From Paenibacillus senegalimassiliensis (GTDB taxonomy: Bacteria > Bacillota > Bacilli > Paenibacillales > Paenibacillaceae): a stretch of 64,000 nt of DNA. Positions 27,866-36,566 of the stretch are shown here, piece after piece (positions within the stretch are counted from its first letter, which is position 1; each line of letters starts with the position of its first letter). Both the position numbers and the translations under genes were made by a program. Where the stretch lies: assembly GCF_001486585.1 (NCBI RefSeq), contig NZ_LN909046.1, positions 1-64,000 on the forward strand. Direction: 5' to 3'. The notes below the pieces were generated by a model, which was not told the DNA's origin, ran no database searches, and worked only from the letters and a program-made list of their open reading frames with translations.

Positions 27866-27958
27866 GGTAACTCCCTCTTCCCCCGTCAGCTTTTGAACTT
27901 TCCCTGGAGGCGGCAAAGCCTCTCTTCTATGAATATGTTGGACCTGTCCCCATTCATG

Positions 27959-28005
27959 ACTTGTTCGTTCAACTTCATTCCGGGAAGACGACTTTTTGAA
28001 CAACT
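27959..28005. repeat. Intergenic direct repeat, copy 1
   Basis: This 47-base unit shares an identical 23-base core (27982-28004) with copy 2, which begins 252 bases later. The flanks are diverged. On the minus strand it reads as LFKKSSS-type peptide and extends the spoVB frame artificially. Confidence 0.75.
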
Positions 28006-28210
28006 TCATAATAATGCGAGATCAAAAAGTCGAATTTTCAGGACCGAGAAGGTTGGATGAAGCCAGGGACTGAGTAGCGGAGCTACACGTTTTCGGAGAA
28101 AACGACTTCGGAAGCATATGGGTACGTGAGCAACTGAAATGTTTCTGCAAGGAACATACTACGGAAGCCTATGCTTGGCCCGGTTGAATTCAAGATTCGA
28201 TGTCGAACTC

Positions 28211-28257
28211 ACTTCTCGAATCAACTCCGTCCTGGGAAGACGACTTTTTGAACAACC
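28211..28257. repeat. Intergenic direct repeat, copy 2
   Basis: This is the second copy of the 47-base unit (core 28234-28256). The 28010-28325 stretch between spoVB and comN holds only this repeat pair and sequence between them; I see no gene there. Confidence 0.75.
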
Positions 28258-28325
28258 TCTTATAGGCAGGAGATGGAGAATTAGAGTAGAATATAGGATA
28301 AGACAGGTTGGAAGGAGGCTGGATC

Positions 28326-28583
28326 GTGACTGAAGAGGAAATGACGGAACAACAATTGAACGAGGCGATCGAAAGCCTATGTCGCAGTAAAGCCGAAGAA
28401 TTCCGGCTCATCGGGTACGAGCATGTTACCGGGGCGGACATCTGGGAGTGCGTTAGCCATAAATATGAGAAGAACGGCCCCCCTCCGTTACATCAACTGG
28501 TCAATGATATTCTCTCGCTGAAAGCGAATCAGTTTATGAACTATATGACGATCTCCGCTTATCGTGGATCCCGCTTTGAGTAA
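28326..28583 (+). CDS. comN: ComN-like post-transcriptional regulator
   Basis: This 85-residue acidic protein contains LNEAIESLCRSKAEEFRLIG and GADIWECVSHKY, the pattern of the ComN/YrzD family. ComN in Bacillus subtilis acts on comE mRNA and is recruited to the division site by DivIVA. The start is GTG 28326, seven bases after AAGGAGG at 28312-28318; an in-frame TTG at 28308 would contain the ribosome site. Its position between spoVB and secDF is the same as in Bacillus. Confidence 0.82.
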   Translation: MTEEEMTEQQLNEAIESLCRSKAEEFRLIGYEHVTGADIWECVSHKYEKNGPPPLHQLVNDILSLKANQFMNYMTISAYRGSRFE

Positions 28584-28676
28584 ATGGGGTCCTTTTTGTT
28601 GCGGTGACGCCATTTATGAATTTTTTGGACAGGGGGCCAGAAAATAACTAACATGAAGAGAGGTTTTTCATATAAA

Positions 28677-28705
28677 TTGACTGGCTAATATGGCATAGCT
28701 ATAAT
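28677..28705 (+). promoter_or_regulatory. Sigma-A promoter of secD-secF
   Basis: TTGACT at 28677-28682 and TATAAT at 28700-28705 are spaced by 17 bases, 38 bases before the secD start. Confidence 0.88.
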
Positions 28706-28743
28706 AGGAATATTGAGAATTTGAAAGGGGAACGAAGTACGGG

Positions 28744-29997
28744 ATGAAAAGAATTATCGCATTCATAACCGTCGTGGTTGTATCCTTTGGTATTATGGGA
28801 TGGACAACCCCCGGCCTGCTGAAAGACGTGCGTCTTGGCCTTGACCTCAAGGGTGGCTTCGAGATTTTGTATGAAGCCAGTCCGCTTGAAGGCGGCACTC
28901 AGGTCACGAGAGAATCATTGATTCAAACGGCTAAAAGCTTGGAGGAGCGGGCTAACAAGCTCGGTACAAGCGAGCCGGAAGTGACGACAGAGGGGACGAA
29001 CCGCATCCGCTTGAAATTAGCCGGTGTGACGGATGAGAAGACGGTCCGCGAAACGATGCAGGAGCCTGCATCGCTGACCTTCCGGAGTAAGGACGGTACA
29101 GAAACCGATCCTAATCAGTACAACAAAATTGAGATGATTGGTACGGATTTTGCTGCCAATGGGGCTAAGCTAGAGTTCGGACAAATGAACGAGCCGCTAG
29201 TTAGCATCAGTGTAACCAGCAAGGACAAATTCGCCGAAGTAACCAAGCGCTTGCTCGGTCAACCGCTTGCCATCTTCATGAATGAGGAGCTTATCTCCGA
29301 CCCAGTAGTCCAAGCGGTTCTGACAGATGGATCCGCTCAGATTAGTGTAGGTGGAGACCTTGATAAAGCGAAGCAATTGCGCGATACCATCAACTTGGGT
29401 GCATTGCCGCTGAACCTCACCGAGAAATATTCACAAAGTATCGGTGCTACGCTCGGTAAGCAATCGTTGGATGAGACGATCGAAGCTGGCTTGATTGCCT
29501 CGCTATTTATTCTCGTCTTCATGATCGGAATGTACCGGGTGCCTGGTTTAATCGCAGCCTTTACGCTGATTGTGCATACATGGCTGCTTATTCTCGTCTT
29601 CGTCTGGGCTGACTTTACCCTGACCTTGCCGGGGATTGCGGCGTTTATACTTGGTGTAGGTATGGCCGTCGATGCCAATATTATTACTAATGAACGGATT
29701 CATGAGGAAATACGAGCGGGTCGAAGCATTATGTCGGCTGTTAAAGTTGGCGACCAACACTCTCTGCGCACAGTGCTTGACTCACAGATTACAACGATTA
29801 TCGTTGCAGCCGTAATGTACGCTTATGGTACTGGGGCTGTCAAAGGGTTTGCCTTGGTGCTCATCGTAGAGATCGTACTGAGTATTGCCACGAACGTATA
29901 TCTCTCCCGTTTCCTGCTGAACCTGCTGCTTAAGGCTGGAAAGCTGTTGAAACCGAAATATTTCGGTGTGAAGGAGCGTGATATTCGTGAGCTTTAA
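28744..29997 (+). CDS. secD: Protein translocase subunit SecD
   Basis: This 417-residue RND-type membrane protein uses proton motive force to complete secretion through SecYEG. It has an N-terminal helix, the family block DVRLGLDLKGGFEILYE, a P1 head domain, and a six-helix C-terminal bundle with GMAVDANIITNERI, the proton-relay region. Many Bacillus species have a fused SecDF; here the subunits are separate, with secF starting inside the last codons of secD. Confidence 0.96.
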   Translation: MKRIIAFITVVVVSFGIMGWTTPGLLKDVRLGLDLKGGFEILYEASPLEGGTQVTRESLIQTAKSLEERANKLGTSEPEVTTEGTNRIRLKLAGVTDEKTVRETMQEPASLTFRSKDGTETDPNQYNKIEMIGTDFAANGAKLEFGQMNEPLVSISVTSKDKFAEVTKRLLGQPLAIFMNEELISDPVVQAVLTDGSAQISVGGDLDKAKQLRDTINLGALPLNLTEKYSQSIGATLGKQSLDETIEAGLIASLFILVFMIGMYRVPGLIAAFTLIVHTWLLILVFVWADFTLTLPGIAAFILGVGMAVDANIITNERIHEEIRAGRSIMSAVKVGDQHSLRTVLDSQITTIIVAAVMYAYGTGAVKGFALVLIVEIVLSIATNVYLSRFLLNLLLKAGKLLKPKYFGVKERDIREL

Positions 29998-30874
29998 AAA
30001 ATTGGATTATGTGCATCTTAGCAGATACTTCTACACAATATCTATTATCATGACCGTTGTTGGCATCATTTGCCTTTCTGTCTTTGGTCTGAACTATAGC
30101 GTTGACTTCAGAGCTGGCTCCAATGTGGATATTTCATTGTCCAAGCCAATTACATCAGAGCAAGTTGAACCTATTCTAGAGAAGCTGAACATTCGTGAAG
30201 GTACGTCAATTAGTGCCGGGGAAGAACGGATGAACATCCGATTTGATACGGTACTTAGCGAAAATAATGACGTTGAGCTGAAGAATGAAATTTTGAAGCT
30301 GGACGAAGGGGCTTCCTTCGAAGTGAACACGGTAGACCCTGAGATGGCTAAGGAATTAGCGCGCAATGCAATCTATGCTGTACTGATTTCTTGCCTGGGT
30401 ATCATTATCTATGTCAGCATTCGTTTTGAATGGCGTTTTGCCTTAGCTGCCATAGTAGCCTTGCTGCATGATGCCTTTATGGTGGTTACCTTATTCTCGA
30501 TCTTCCGGCTTGAAGTGGACTCTACCTTTATCATCGCGGTACTCACGATTATTGGTTATTCCATCAATGATACCATCGTTATCTTTGACCGGATTCGGGA
30601 GAACTTGCGTTTTGCCAAGACGAGAACGCGTGAGGATTTGATCCATCTGGTCAATCAAAGTGTATCGCAAACCATTATGCGCTCCTTGTATACGGCTCTG
30701 ACTGTATTTGTAGCGGCATTCTTCCTGTTCCTGTTAGGCGGGGAATCCATTCGCATGTTCTCGCTGGCTATGGTTATCGGTTTGCTATTCGGGGCCTACT
30801 CCACCATCTTCGTGGCAAGCCCGCTCTGGTTCCTGTTGAAGAGCAAACAAAAGAACACGGCCAAAGCGTCTTAA
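29987..30874 (+). CDS. secF: Protein translocase subunit SecF
   Basis: This 295-residue partner of SecD has GLNYSVDFRAGSNVDIS at its N-terminus and the membrane motif TIIGYSINDTIVIFDRIREN. GTG 29987 is ten bases after AAGGAG; GTG 29978 is in frame but only one base from the ribosome site. The 11-base overlap with secD implies translational coupling and equal dosage. Confidence 0.95.
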   Translation: MSFKKLDYVHLSRYFYTISIIMTVVGIICLSVFGLNYSVDFRAGSNVDISLSKPITSEQVEPILEKLNIREGTSISAGEERMNIRFDTVLSENNDVELKNEILKLDEGASFEVNTVDPEMAKELARNAIYAVLISCLGIIIYVSIRFEWRFALAAIVALLHDAFMVVTLFSIFRLEVDSTFIIAVLTIIGYSINDTIVIFDRIRENLRFAKTRTREDLIHLVNQSVSQTIMRSLYTALTVFVAAFFLFLLGGESIRMFSLAMVIGLLFGAYSTIFVASPLWFLLKSKQKNTAKAS

Positions 30875-30922
30875 ATAAGTTTTGCTGTGTTGCTATGTAA
30901 CTTATTTGTTAGTTAGGGATGG

Positions 30923-30949
30923 AGCCGCGTCGATCTAGACGCGGCTTTC
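30923..30949 (+). terminator. Terminator after secF
   Basis: AGCCGCGTC pairs with GACGCGGCT around GATCTA, followed by TTT and then a short pyrimidine-rich tail. The U tract is weak. Confidence 0.65.
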
Positions 30950-30987
30950 CCGCTCTTTTCAGTCTTACGTGCTTCAGGAGGTTGACT

Positions 30988-31941
30988 ATGACACGAGAAC
31001 AAGACATGTTGCTGCGCTCAACGACTTGGCTTGGCATCGTCAGCGATGTCGGTCTCGCCATATTCAAAGGGATTATAGGTTGGATGTTCGGCAGCCAAGC
31101 ACTAATGGCGGGAGCCTTGTACTCCACCCATGATGCGGCCGTAAGCGCCGCAATCAAGCTGCGCTTCCCAGAGTTAAGTGGCCGGAACAGACAGAAAGGA
31201 TCACTGCCCGGCAAGGAGACGGTGAAGCCATTGCCTGCCATTTTTCTTTCTATATTTCTAATGATGGGCGCATTGCAACTTCTGATTGCTGGAATTACTG
31301 CTATTGTAACAGCCGATATTACCCCTCCCGAGACTCTACCGTTAATAGCTATATTGCTGTCTATGGCGCTGAAAGAATTGGTATTCCAGCTTCAAGTACG
31401 GCAAGTAGGAAGAGATGCGGTGGAAGGACGTCGGCTTGTGGATCACCATCGGCAATCGTTATTTTCTTCTGTTACTATATTGGTCGGAGTAGCTGCGGCT
31501 ATGGGAGGCCATGTGTGGGATATCCCTGCACTGCTTTACCTTGAACCGATTGCTGCTATTATTGTAGCCTGTCATATTTTGCTGCGTTCCTATCATTTGG
31601 TGAAGACATCGCTTTATGATATGCCGGTATTCCGAATGCAGGAAGAGGACGCGGCCTCGTTCATTGAGACGGTTCAAAGAGTACATGGTGTGATTGCGGT
31701 CGAAGAACTGCGAGCACTGGAGAACGGTCATTACGTTACGATTAGTGCAAAGATTAGCGTTAATCCTAAAATCACGGTTCTAGAGGCCAATGATATTGCC
31801 AATCGGGCAAGATTACTGTTGCTTAATCGTTTCTCTCATGTCATTGATGTTCGAATTCAAGTGAAGCCTTATGATGCAGGTTACCCTTACAAAAGTAACA
31901 CCGAGGAATCCGACAACGATCTGCCAAGTCTGCTGCAATAA
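30988..31941 (+). CDS. Cation diffusion facilitator family protein with altered metal site
   Basis: This 317-residue protein has six predicted membrane helices and a CDF cytosolic tail (VQRVHGVIAVEELRALENG). ATG 30988 follows CAGGAGG; an upstream in-frame ATG at 30919 lies over the terminator. The transport-site residues look degenerate. Where CDF exporters have DxxxD in helix 2, the sequence is ALYSTHDAAV, and where they have H/DxxxD in helix 5 it is DHHRQSLFS. Such proteins occur between secF and recJ in Bacillales (YrvC region). It may have another substrate or a non-transport role. Confidence 0.8.
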   Translation: MTREQDMLLRSTTWLGIVSDVGLAIFKGIIGWMFGSQALMAGALYSTHDAAVSAAIKLRFPELSGRNRQKGSLPGKETVKPLPAIFLSIFLMMGALQLLIAGITAIVTADITPPETLPLIAILLSMALKELVFQLQVRQVGRDAVEGRRLVDHHRQSLFSSVTILVGVAAAMGGHVWDIPALLYLEPIAAIIVACHILLRSYHLVKTSLYDMPVFRMQEEDAASFIETVQRVHGVIAVEELRALENGHYVTISAKISVNPKITVLEANDIANRARLLLLNRFSHVIDVRIQVKPYDAGYPYKSNTEESDNDLPSLLQ

Positions 31942-31983
31942 GCAGAGGCAGTCTGAGAAATGACAGGAAGGGAGGTACCGATT

Positions 31984-34389
31984 TTGCTTCATGCCAAATC
32001 ACGCTGGGATGTATTGCCTGTCGACGCAAATCGTTCGCGGGAGCTTGCTGATCAGTTGGGTATTTCGCCACTGCTGGCCTCTTTGCTCGTTACAAGGGGG
32101 ATGGGAGATGCTCGGCAGGCCGAGTTGTTCTTGAGTGGTGACCTAGCGGAGCAGCATGATCCTCTGCTGCTTAGCGGGATGGAGGACGCAGTCTCGCGTA
32201 TTCGCCGCGCTGTAGCCGAAGGAGAACGCATATTGATTTATGGCGATTACGACGCGGATGGTGTATCTTCTACAACACTGATGATTTGCTTGATGCGGCA
32301 TATGGGTGCTACATATGATTACTATATTCCCCACCGTACCAAGGAAGGCTATGGCTTGCATATCCCTGTGCTGGAGCACTTTCACAAGAAGGGATTCAGT
32401 CTGATCATTACGGTGGATACGGGAATTAGTGCTGTGGAACAAATAGCGTACGCCAACTCTGTAGGAATGGACGTTGTTGTCACGGATCACCATGAGCCCC
32501 CGGCGATTCTACCGGAGGCCTATACGCTGGTGAATCCCAAACTCCCCGTTTGTACTTATCCCTTTAAAGGACTGGCTGGGGTTGGGGTGGCGTACAAGCT
32601 GTCACAGGCCTTATTGGGAGAAGAAACTCCGGAAGCTTGGACAGAGTTGGTTGCTCTTGGAACCATCGCTGATTTGATGCCCTTGACGGGTGAGAATCGG
32701 ATGCTGGTCAAGGCGGGGCTTGCGTCGATGGCAAAGTCGTCTTTTTCTGGCATTACAGCCTTGCTGGGGACGGCGGGATGGTCTAGCGGTGATGTCACTT
32801 CAACGACCGTGGCTTTCGGTTTGGCACCGCGTATTAATGCCAGCGGACGTATGAGCCATGCCAATCGGGCGGTGTCGTTACTGACAGCGGACAGTCTGGA
32901 AGAAGCGGAGGACACCGCCGAGGAACTGGATGTGCTTAATAAAGAGCGGCAGATGCTGGTGGATGAAATGACCCAAGAAGCTTTGGCGCAATTGGAGGAG
33001 CAGACGAAGGACCGTGCCATGCCGGATGTCATCGTGGTAGCTGGTTTAGGCTGGAATGCCGGTGTGGTGGGCATCGTTGCCTCCAAGCTGCTCGAAAGGT
33101 ACTATCGGCCAACCATTGTATTGGGAATTAACCCCGAGACCGGAGAATGTAAAGGCTCTGCACGGTCCATTCCCGGATTCAATATGTATGAGGCGTTAAC
33201 CGATTGCGCGGATTTGCTTGATCATTATGGAGGTCACCCTTCAGCAGCGGGTATGTCGCTGCATCAAAGCCGAATTGAAGCGTTTAAAGAACGGCTGCAA
33301 GGCTTTGCGGCCTCCCGGCTGGGGCCAGAGCATTTCGTACCTGTTACGCAAATTGATTTGAGTTGTTCGCTACAGGAAATTACCCTGCAAGCGATTGAGC
33401 AATTGGAAGGATTGGCTCCCTTTGGGATGGCCAATGCTTGTCCCAAGCTCCTGCTGAGAGGGCTCAAGTTGCTGGAGTGCCGGCAGATGGGCAAAGACGG
33501 GAAGCATTTGAAGTTGATTGTGGCTCAGAACGGGAAGACTGTTGAGGCCGTTGCTTTTGGCAAGGGAGCGCTGGCTACGGTACTGACGGAGGAAGCTGAG
33601 CTGGATGTAGTGGCGGAAGCCAGCATTAATGAGTGGAATGGCTCACGGAAGCCCCAGCTTATGATTCAGGATTTGGCGGTTGGTCATATTCAAGTCTTTG
33701 ATTATCGAGATTCTCGCCGACCTCTACAGCAGTTGGATGAAATTTATCACAAGCTGATAAATTTGCCCGTTTGCGGCTCTGGACTCCCGGCAGTAGTGGT
33801 CAATCCAGGGACAGATGTATCTGCGATTGGCCAATTGAACGACATACAGGTTTGGGTATATGATAAGAAGGATGGTGCCCGTCCTGCCAATGGTCTGGCA
33901 CAAGCATCTGGCAGTCAGCAGGTGGGAACGTTGTTCGTTCTTGAATTGCCGGGCACACAGCAAAGCTGGCAAGGCATGTTATCTGCATTTGCCGGGCTGG
34001 AGCGGTTATACTTACTACATCCACGGCGTTCTGCACAAGAGAAGATTGAGCGCCCATCCCGTGATCATTTCAAGCAAGTGTACGGGCTGATTCATCGGCA
34101 AGCTGCTCAAGGATTTCGTGAAGATGACTTGATTGCCGCCCTGGCAAAACGGACTGGCTGGTCCAGGCGTATGCTGCTGATGACGTTAGGTGTGTTCGAA
34201 GAACTGGGATTTCTGGAGCGGAGATCTGGTATGGTCAAGCTGAATCCTTCTCCGGCCAAGCAGCCGCTTGAGACTTCGAGCCGTTATCGGGAACTTGAGC
34301 TGCTGGCGGATATGGAACAGTTGCTGGAGCATGGTCGCGTCCCGGAAATTACGGAATGGATGCTTGCCCAAAACCAAGGGGCTTCATAA
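31984..34389 (+). CDS. recJ: Single-stranded-DNA-specific exonuclease RecJ
   Basis: This 801-residue 5'-3' exonuclease has DHH-family motifs (YGDYDADGVSS, VDTGIS, VTDHHEPP) and the DHHA1 part with GHPSAAGMSL, followed by an OB fold. A long C-terminal extension typical of Bacillales RecJ ends the protein. TTG 31984 is eight bases after AAGGGAGG at 31968-31975 and gives MLHAKSRWDVLP, matching family N-termini; the ATG at 31960 would bury the ribosome site. The apt start follows 17 bases later. Confidence 0.95.
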   Translation: MLHAKSRWDVLPVDANRSRELADQLGISPLLASLLVTRGMGDARQAELFLSGDLAEQHDPLLLSGMEDAVSRIRRAVAEGERILIYGDYDADGVSSTTLMICLMRHMGATYDYYIPHRTKEGYGLHIPVLEHFHKKGFSLIITVDTGISAVEQIAYANSVGMDVVVTDHHEPPAILPEAYTLVNPKLPVCTYPFKGLAGVGVAYKLSQALLGEETPEAWTELVALGTIADLMPLTGENRMLVKAGLASMAKSSFSGITALLGTAGWSSGDVTSTTVAFGLAPRINASGRMSHANRAVSLLTADSLEEAEDTAEELDVLNKERQMLVDEMTQEALAQLEEQTKDRAMPDVIVVAGLGWNAGVVGIVASKLLERYYRPTIVLGINPETGECKGSARSIPGFNMYEALTDCADLLDHYGGHPSAAGMSLHQSRIEAFKERLQGFAASRLGPEHFVPVTQIDLSCSLQEITLQAIEQLEGLAPFGMANACPKLLLRGLKLLECRQMGKDGKHLKLIVAQNGKTVEAVAFGKGALATVLTEEAELDVVAEASINEWNGSRKPQLMIQDLAVGHIQVFDYRDSRRPLQQLDEIYHKLINLPVCGSGLPAVVVNPGTDVSAIGQLNDIQVWVYDKKDGARPANGLAQASGSQQVGTLFVLELPGTQQSWQGMLSAFAGLERLYLLHPRRSAQEKIERPSRDHFKQVYGLIHRQAAQGFREDDLIAALAKRTGWSRRMLLMTLGVFEELGFLERRSGMVKLNPSPAKQPLETSSRYRELELLADMEQLLEHGRVPEITEWMLAQNQGAS

Positions 34390-34406
34390 AATAGGAGGAG
34401 ATTTTT

Positions 34407-34919
34407 GTGGATTTTAAAGAACATATCAGGGTCATTCCTGATTTTCCCCAGCCTGGGATCAGTTTTAAGGATATTACAACATTACTGAACGACGGTGATG
34501 CATACCGTAAGTCTATCGACGAGTTGAAGCAACTTGTGAGCGACTTGAAGATTGATCTGATTGCCGGCCCTGAGGCTCGCGGGTTTGTAGTAGGTGCTCC
34601 CCTGGCTTATGCTCTTGGCGTAGGGTTCGTTCCGATTCGTAAAAGCGGGAAGCTGCCTTACAAGACCATTGAGGTGGAATATGATCTGGAGTATGGTAAG
34701 GACCGTCTGGCTATGCATAGTGATGCAGTTAAGCCGGGGCAAAATGTGCTGATTGCCGATGACTTGCTGGCAACGGGCGGAACAATTTCTACCTCTGTGA
34801 ACTTGGTTCGCCAATTAGGCGGCAACGTGGTGGGTACTGCTTTTCTGATCGAGTTAAGCGAGTTGAACGGTCGCGAGAAGCTGCAAGGTATTGATGTATT
34901 CTCGCTGCTGACTTATTAA
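34407..34919 (+). CDS. apt: Adenine phosphoribosyltransferase
   Basis: This 170-residue purine-salvage enzyme converts adenine and PRPP to AMP. The PRPP loop is VLIADDLLATGGT. PQPGISFKDITTLL and AGPEARGFVVGAPLAYALG are Apt-specific blocks. The start is GTG 34407 behind AGGAGGAG. The recJ-apt-rel order is conserved in Bacillales, here interrupted by uraA on the other strand. Confidence 0.97.
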   Translation: MDFKEHIRVIPDFPQPGISFKDITTLLNDGDAYRKSIDELKQLVSDLKIDLIAGPEARGFVVGAPLAYALGVGFVPIRKSGKLPYKTIEVEYDLEYGKDRLAMHSDAVKPGQNVLIADDLLATGGTISTSVNLVRQLGGNVVGTAFLIELSELNGREKLQGIDVFSLLTY

Positions 34920-34948
34920 GCTGAAGAGTAGAGTTTGAGTGTAAAGGG

Positions 34949-34995
34949 AAAAGGGTGCTGTCTCAAAGCCAACAGGCTTGGGACAGCACCCTTTT
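34949..34995. terminator. Bidirectional terminator between apt and uraA
   Basis: AAAAGGGTGCTGTC at 34949-34962 pairs with GACAGCACCCTTTT at 34982-34995, with an inner AAGCC/GGCTT pairing. A and T flanks serve both convergent genes. Confidence 0.92.
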
Positions 34996-35013
34996 ATTAC
35001 TTTAACCAGAAGT

Positions 35014-36306
35014 TTAGTGAGCTGCTTCATCCTTGTCATTGCTGAGTCCAAGCACCTGAATCAGCTTGAACAGCAGGCTCATCACAATGCCCACGATGGT
35101 CGCCAGCGCCATACCCTTGAGTTCAACATCGCCCATAGTCAGCTTTGTCCCACTCAAACCAATGACCAGAACGATGGTGGCCAGCAGCATGTTGGTGGGC
35201 TTGGAGAAGTCAACCTTCTGCTCCACGAAGATACGCAAGCCGGATGCAGCGATAACGCCGAAGAGCAAGAGCGATACACCGCCCATGACGGGAGGCGGAA
35301 TTACAGCGATGATGGCTGAGAACTTGCCTGAGAAGGAGAGCAGAATAGCGAATACTGCAGCTCCACCGATGACGAAGATTGAGTATACACGGGTCAATGC
35401 CATTACGCCGATATTTTCCCCGTAGGTGGTATTAGGGGTGGAGCCAACAAAGCCGGACAAAATGGTAGAAATCCCGTTCCCCATCAGCGAGCGGTGCAAG
35501 CCGGGATCTTTGGACAAATCTTTGCCAACGATGTTGCTGGTCACCAGGAGATGGCCGATATGCTCAACGATAACGACCAGCGCCACAGGGATAATTGTAA
35601 TGATCGCGGACAGACTCCATTGCGGGGTTGTGACCGTAGGCAGTGTAAACCACTTGGCAGCCGCGATGGCACCCGTATCAACTTCTTTCATAAAATAAGC
35701 TAACACATAACCGACCACGATCCCGATCAGGATATGAATAATCTTGGGAAATCCGCGGAACAGAACGGCGCCGAACATGGTAACCCCAAGCGTCACGAGC
35801 GAAAGTGTAATATGCTTGGGATCCGGAGACCAGGCTTCACCGGGATTACTGCTAATCCATCCCGCCATGCCAGCGGCGACGGGGATAAGCTCCAGCCCGA
35901 TCAGAGCAACGATAGCCCCCATGGCTGCCGGAGGGAAGACTACATCAATCCAGCTTGTACCGGCATATTTGATAAACAAAGCAACCAGCAGGAAGATGAG
36001 ACCCGTAATGATGAAGGCACCTAGCGCCATCGCATATCCGCCATCCGGATTGTTTGCGATCACCATGCTTACAGGTGAGATGAAGGCAAAGCTGGAGCCG
36101 AGGTAGGCCGGAATTTTCCCCTTACAGATTAAGATGTAAAGCAGGGTACCAATCCCGTTCATCAGCAAAATCATGCCGGGATCGACGCCGAAAATATTTG
36201 GAACCAGCACGGTACTGCCGAACATGGCAAATAGATGCTGCAGGCTTAAGAGCGCGCCCGGCCCGACGGGGACCTTTTCATTAACTTGAATTTCACGTTG
36301 CAACAC
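35014..36306 (-). CDS. uraA: Uracil/xanthine permease, NCS2 family
   Basis: This 430-residue carrier has about 14 helices. The start region VPVGPGALLSLQHLFAMFGSTVLVP is the family N-terminus, and helix 10 and 12 regions (NTTYGENIGVMALTRV, PPPVMGGVSLLLFG) carry the nucleobase-binding residues. GTG 36306 lies five bases after GAGGAG; the frame extends to 36477 without a ribosome site. UraA versus PyrP naming and uracil versus xanthine specificity are inferred. It is inserted in reverse between apt and rel. I found no PyrR-type or purine riboswitch in its leader. Confidence 0.88.
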   Translation of the reverse strand: MLQREIQVNEKVPVGPGALLSLQHLFAMFGSTVLVPNIFGVDPGMILLMNGIGTLLYILICKGKIPAYLGSSFAFISPVSMVIANNPDGGYAMALGAFIITGLIFLLVALFIKYAGTSWIDVVFPPAAMGAIVALIGLELIPVAAGMAGWISSNPGEAWSPDPKHITLSLVTLGVTMFGAVLFRGFPKIIHILIGIVVGYVLAYFMKEVDTGAIAAAKWFTLPTVTTPQWSLSAIITIIPVALVVIVEHIGHLLVTSNIVGKDLSKDPGLHRSLMGNGISTILSGFVGSTPNTTYGENIGVMALTRVYSIFVIGGAAVFAILLSFSGKFSAIIAVIPPPVMGGVSLLLFGVIAASGLRIFVEQKVDFSKPTNMLLATIVLVIGLSGTKLTMGDVELKGMALATIVGIVMSLLFKLIQVLGLSNDKDEAAH

Positions 36307-36451
36307 GTTCACTCCTCTGAATATAACGATCAAGATAACTATCCTTACTAGATTAATGACATTGTCGCCATTTTTCAACAGAAAATTCATGAACAATGAT
36401 GTAAAGCTTCCATTCGGAGGGGATGTCCGCACCGAAGAGGCAACCCAAGAG

Positions 36452-36480
36452 TTGACGGGAGAAGGTGCAAGAGTCATAAT
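36452..36480 (+). promoter_or_regulatory. Putative sigma-A promoter of rel
   Basis: TTGACG at 36452-36457 and CATAAT at 36475-36480 are spaced by 17 bases, 86 bases before the rel start. The 36307-36566 gap otherwise shows no gene. Confidence 0.6.
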
Positions 36481-36566
36481 TATAGAAAATCAAAATAAGG
36501 CGATTTATGCTCTTCTGTGCGTTTTTTTAGAATATTTTCATATAGAAAGGAATCAACAGGATCACC

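Noticed and set aside
27866-28009. 48-codon N-terminal extension of SpoVB
   Set aside because: It lies in a repeated intergenic element and lacks a ribosome site, while TTG 27865 has one and matches the family start.
36307-36566. Possible PyrR or purine riboswitch leader for uraA
   Set aside because: No conserved PyrR-binding or purine-riboswitch core sequence was found; only a weak GCACC/GGTGC pairing is present.
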